Positions 5,685-8,511 of a stretch of 8,511 bases of DNA are shown in pieces. How positions within the stretch are numbered: position 1 is the first letter of the stretch; each line of letters opens with the position of its first letter. The translations under genes and the position numbers were made by a program. The stretch covers positions 1-8,511 of the forward strand of contig QQUD01000775.1 in the NCBI GenBank assembly GCA_008501785.1, given 5' to 3'. The notes below the pieces were generated by a model. That model saw only the letters and a program-made list of their open reading frames with translations, did no database searches and was not told the DNA's origin. This stretch comes from Chloroflexota bacterium. GTDB lineage: Bacteria; Chloroflexota; Anaerolineae; Promineifilales; Promineifilaceae.

Positions 5685-6758
5685 TTAGGCTCCCCAGCGT
5701 AAACCGGGGGTGACAACGGGTGCATCCCAAAACTTTAAAATTTCTGCATCCACCTTCACCAATGTGATGGAAGCGCCTTGCATTTCCAGAGATGTAATGT
5801 ATGGGCCAATCAAATTGCGCACAATTTTGATGTCACGCGCTGCGCATACTTCAACCAGCTTGCGATAAACTGTGTACAGTTCTGAAACTGGTGTGCCGCC
5901 CATGCTGTTCACAAATGCAATCACTTCGTCACCTTCTTTCAGTGGCGCATCCGTCAATTCTTTTTCGACCCATTCACCGCTAGCATTATCCCACTCACGC
6001 ACAGTGCGACTGTAGGGGCCATCATCCAGGATAGCCTCGGCCATCATGACCGTCATTTCGTCAGCAGACTGCATCGGCAGACGTTTTCGTCCAGGTTCAC
6101 CATGAATGCCAACGCCGAATTCAAACGCTTCCTCTCCAAGATCGAATGTTGGTTTTCCAGCAGCGGGCACAATGCAAGATGTGAGGGCGATACCGATGGA
6201 ACGGCCGTTCATGTTCACCTTCCGTGCCAGGTCAGCACATTGGTCCAAATCGTATCCTGCCTCAGCAGCAGCACCAACAATTTTTTCAGCAATCACTGTT
6301 GTGCCCACACCACGACGACCGGCTGTGTACAGACTGTCTTTAACAGCAGCATCGTCATCAATCAAAATAGATTGAACTTTTACACCATCTGCAAAAGCCA
6401 ACTCAACAGCCATTTCAAAGTTCATCACATCACCAGTGTAGTTTTTAACCAGGAACAACACACCGGCACCGCTGTCAACAGCTTTGGCACATGCAAGCAT
6501 CTGATCGGGTGTTGGTGAAGTGAACACTGCACCGGGGCATGCGCCATCCAACATACCTTTGCCCACAAAACCACCATGCATCGGTTCATGACCACTGCCA
6601 CCACCAGAAACAAGCGCGACCTTGCCGACCACCGGTGCATCAGCCCGCACGATATAGTGAGGTTCGAAATTCATCTTGAGCATATCCGGGTGTGCAGCAG
6701 CCATTCCTTGCATCTGGTCAGTTACAACATCTTCAACAGCATTGATCAACTTCTTCAT
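5685..6758 (-). CDS. dhaK: Dihydroxyacetone kinase, DHA-binding subunit
   Basis: The 357-residue DhaK binds DHA covalently through a histidine hemiaminal and presents it to DhaL-ADP for phosphorylation to DHAP in the cytoplasm. All three active-site residues are visible: H57 in SGGGSGHEP (51-59), D110 in [10 protein letters not shown] (105-114), and H219 in VGIHGEPG (216-223). They correspond to H56, D109 and H218 of E. coli DhaK, offset by one. Length equals that of E. coli (356). The other conserved stretch is FVNSMGGTP (282-290). The start ATG is preceded by GGAAGGAG at 6772-6765, six bases away. It is the first recognisable gene of the minus-strand cluster dhaK-dhaL-glpK-glpA-glpB, and 399 bp separate it from divergent katG. 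A catabolic kinase, not the DhaQ coactivator, is indicated because H57, D110 and H219 are all kept. Confidence 0.97.
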   Translation of the reverse strand: MKKLINAVEDVVTDQMQGMAAAHPDMLKMNFEPHYIVRADAPVVGKVALVSGGGSGHEPMHGGFVGKGMLDGACPGAVFTSPTPDQMLACAKAVDSGAGVLFLVKNYTGDVMNFEMAVELAFADGVKVQSILIDDDAAVKDSLYTAGRRGVGTTVIAEKIVGAAAEAGYDLDQCADLARKVNMNGRSIGIALTSCIVPAAGKPTFDLGEEAFEFGVGIHGEPGRKRLPMQSADEMTVMMAEAILDDGPYSRTVREWDNASGEWVEKELTDAPLKEGDEVIAFVNSMGGTPVSELYTVYRKLVEVCAARDIKIVRNLIGPYITSLEMQGASITLVKVDAEILKFWDAPVVTPGLRWGA

Positions 6759-6789
6759 AACGAACTCCTTCCGTTAAAAACCGATCACA

Positions 6790-6888
6790 TTATTCAGGCA
6801 TGTTAGGGGTAATGAACCAATCGTAGAAATAAACCCCAATAGCACTAACGATTGCAAATATCAAAATGGATTGTCGCAATGATGTCAT
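6790..6888 (-). CDS. Possible 32-residue single-span membrane peptide upstream of dhaK
   Basis: The minus strand from ATG (6888) to TAA (6792-6790) encodes 32 residues. The N-terminus is polar and basic (MTSLRQ), then comes a hydrophobic helix of about 15 residues (SILIFAIVSAIGVYF) and a short polar tail ending NMPE. It ends 31 bases before dhaK on the same strand, so it could be co-transcribed. The frame is open back to a TGA at 6933, and the only good Shine-Dalgarno (GAGGTGG, 6932-6926) is 37 bases before the ATG, nearer to non-standard ATA/ATT starts. The ATG also overlaps, as ATGA, the stop of a 24-codon frame starting at 6959. I do not recognise the peptide. A chance frame in AT-rich DNA remains quite possible. 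Confidence 0.3.
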   Translation of the reverse strand: MTSLRQSILIFAIVSAIGVYFYDWFITPNMPE

Positions 6889-6952
6889 TGAAGGTGAGAA
6901 AACATCAATTGATATTGCGCTTTTGCCACCTCAAAACAGTAAACATAAAATA

Positions 6953-6964
6953 TGTTCATGAACA
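6953..6964. promoter_or_regulatory. 12-bp perfect palindrome TGTTCATGAACA, candidate operator
   Basis: This perfect dyad lies in the divergent dhaK-katG region, 195 bp before dhaK and 194 bp before katG. The half-sites TGTTC/GAACA recall those of the E. coli GlpR operator, but the spacing is shorter, so GlpR binding is only a loose suggestion. On the minus strand it is followed by TATTTT, a possible -10 for the dha operon. The binding protein is unknown. Confidence 0.35.
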
Positions 6965-7087
6965 AGTAATTTTGACAGCTACCGTTACTTCTTTCGAGTG
7001 GGTATTATATAACCAATGGTGCTAGTTGGTAAAAACAAAAATATGAGGGAATTATCTGAATGAAAAGTAAATGAAATTCACCATCAC

Positions 7088-7116
7088 TTCCCAAAGAATC
7101 ATGATCCTTGTAAAAT
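7088..7116 (+). promoter_or_regulatory. Weak candidate katG promoter
   Basis: TTCCCA (7088-7093), a 17-base spacer and TAAAAT (7111-7116) give a 4/6 and 5/6 match to the primary sigma consensus. The predicted transcript would start about 30-40 bases before the katG ATG. The surrounding sequence is A-rich, which makes chance -10 matches likely. Confidence 0.3.
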
Positions 7117-7127
7117 ATAAAAAATAA

Positions 7128-8511
<1,384 letters not shown>

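Larger units (their letters stand above)
330..6207. repeat. Dispersed, over-represented CGGCCG / ACGGCCGT palindrome
   Basis: CGGCCG occurs twelve times, starting at 330, 900, 1411, 1817, 2006, 2320, 2784, 2814, 4019, 4983, 5409 and 6202. Chance predicts about 1-2 in this length at equal base use. Seven of the sites extend to ACGGCCGT (330, 1411, 1817, 2006, 4983, 5409 and 6202), where about 0.1 would be expected. All lie within glp/dha coding sequence, and none in the katG portion. They are read as Thr-Ala-Val, Arg-Pro or Gly-Arg depending on frame, so protein constraint cannot explain them. The pattern resembles the highly iterated palindrome HIP1 of cyanobacteria in kind, though not in sequence. 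Confidence 0.8.

Noticed and set aside
6973..7018. katG promoter using the perfect TTGACA and downstream TATTAT
   Set aside because: The spacing is about 25 bases, far from the 16-18 of a primary sigma promoter, so the two are probably not partners.

Overview
The window looks like bacterial chromosome of moderate GC. It holds a long minus-strand block of glycerol and dihydroxyacetone (DHA) genes and one divergent plus-strand gene at the right edge. Gene content alone does not fix the taxon. Several palindromic, REP-like intergenic elements plus a highly iterated ACGGCCGT palindrome inside the coding sequences resemble what I associate with Chloroflexota (Anaerolineae/Ardenticatenia-type) genomes. 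That assignment is inference with modest confidence, not a search result.

Layout, read in the direction of the minus-strand genes (right to left): a possible 32-residue membrane peptide (6888-6790); dhaK (6758-5685); a 230-bp gap with a 49-bp near-perfect palindrome; dhaL (5454-4825, GTG start); a 93-bp gap with two palindromes and a duplicated Shine-Dalgarno segment; glpK (4731-3226); a 275-bp gap with a cruciform-forming repeat doublet; glpA (2950-1178); and glpB (starts at 1185, overlaps glpA by 8 nt and runs off the left edge). A glpC-like gene is expected just beyond position 1 but is not visible. On the plus strand, katG starts at 7158 and runs off the right edge after 451 codons. About 400 bp of AT-rich divergent regulatory DNA lies between dhaK and katG.

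Function: the minus-strand genes make two converging routes to dihydroxyacetone phosphate (DHAP). Glycerol is phosphorylated by GlpK and then oxidised by the membrane-associated GlpAB(C) dehydrogenase, passing electrons to quinone. DHA is phosphorylated directly by DhaK/DhaL, which in two-subunit systems need a third phosphotransfer protein (DhaM) that is absent here. KatG is a heme catalase-peroxidase against hydrogen peroxide; its placement beside an anaerobic-type GlpABC dehydrogenase suggests a facultative or oxygen-exposed lifestyle.

The enzymes are ordinary, with key residues intact. The more unusual content is at DNA level. There are twelve CGGCCG sites (seven as ACGGCCGT) in the roughly 6.2 kb of glp/dha coding sequence, read in all three codon frames, and two of them sit in identical 16-bp perfect palindromes in unrelated genes. 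There are also several different intergenic palindromes. I found no CRISPR array, tRNA, rRNA, transposase or defence genes.
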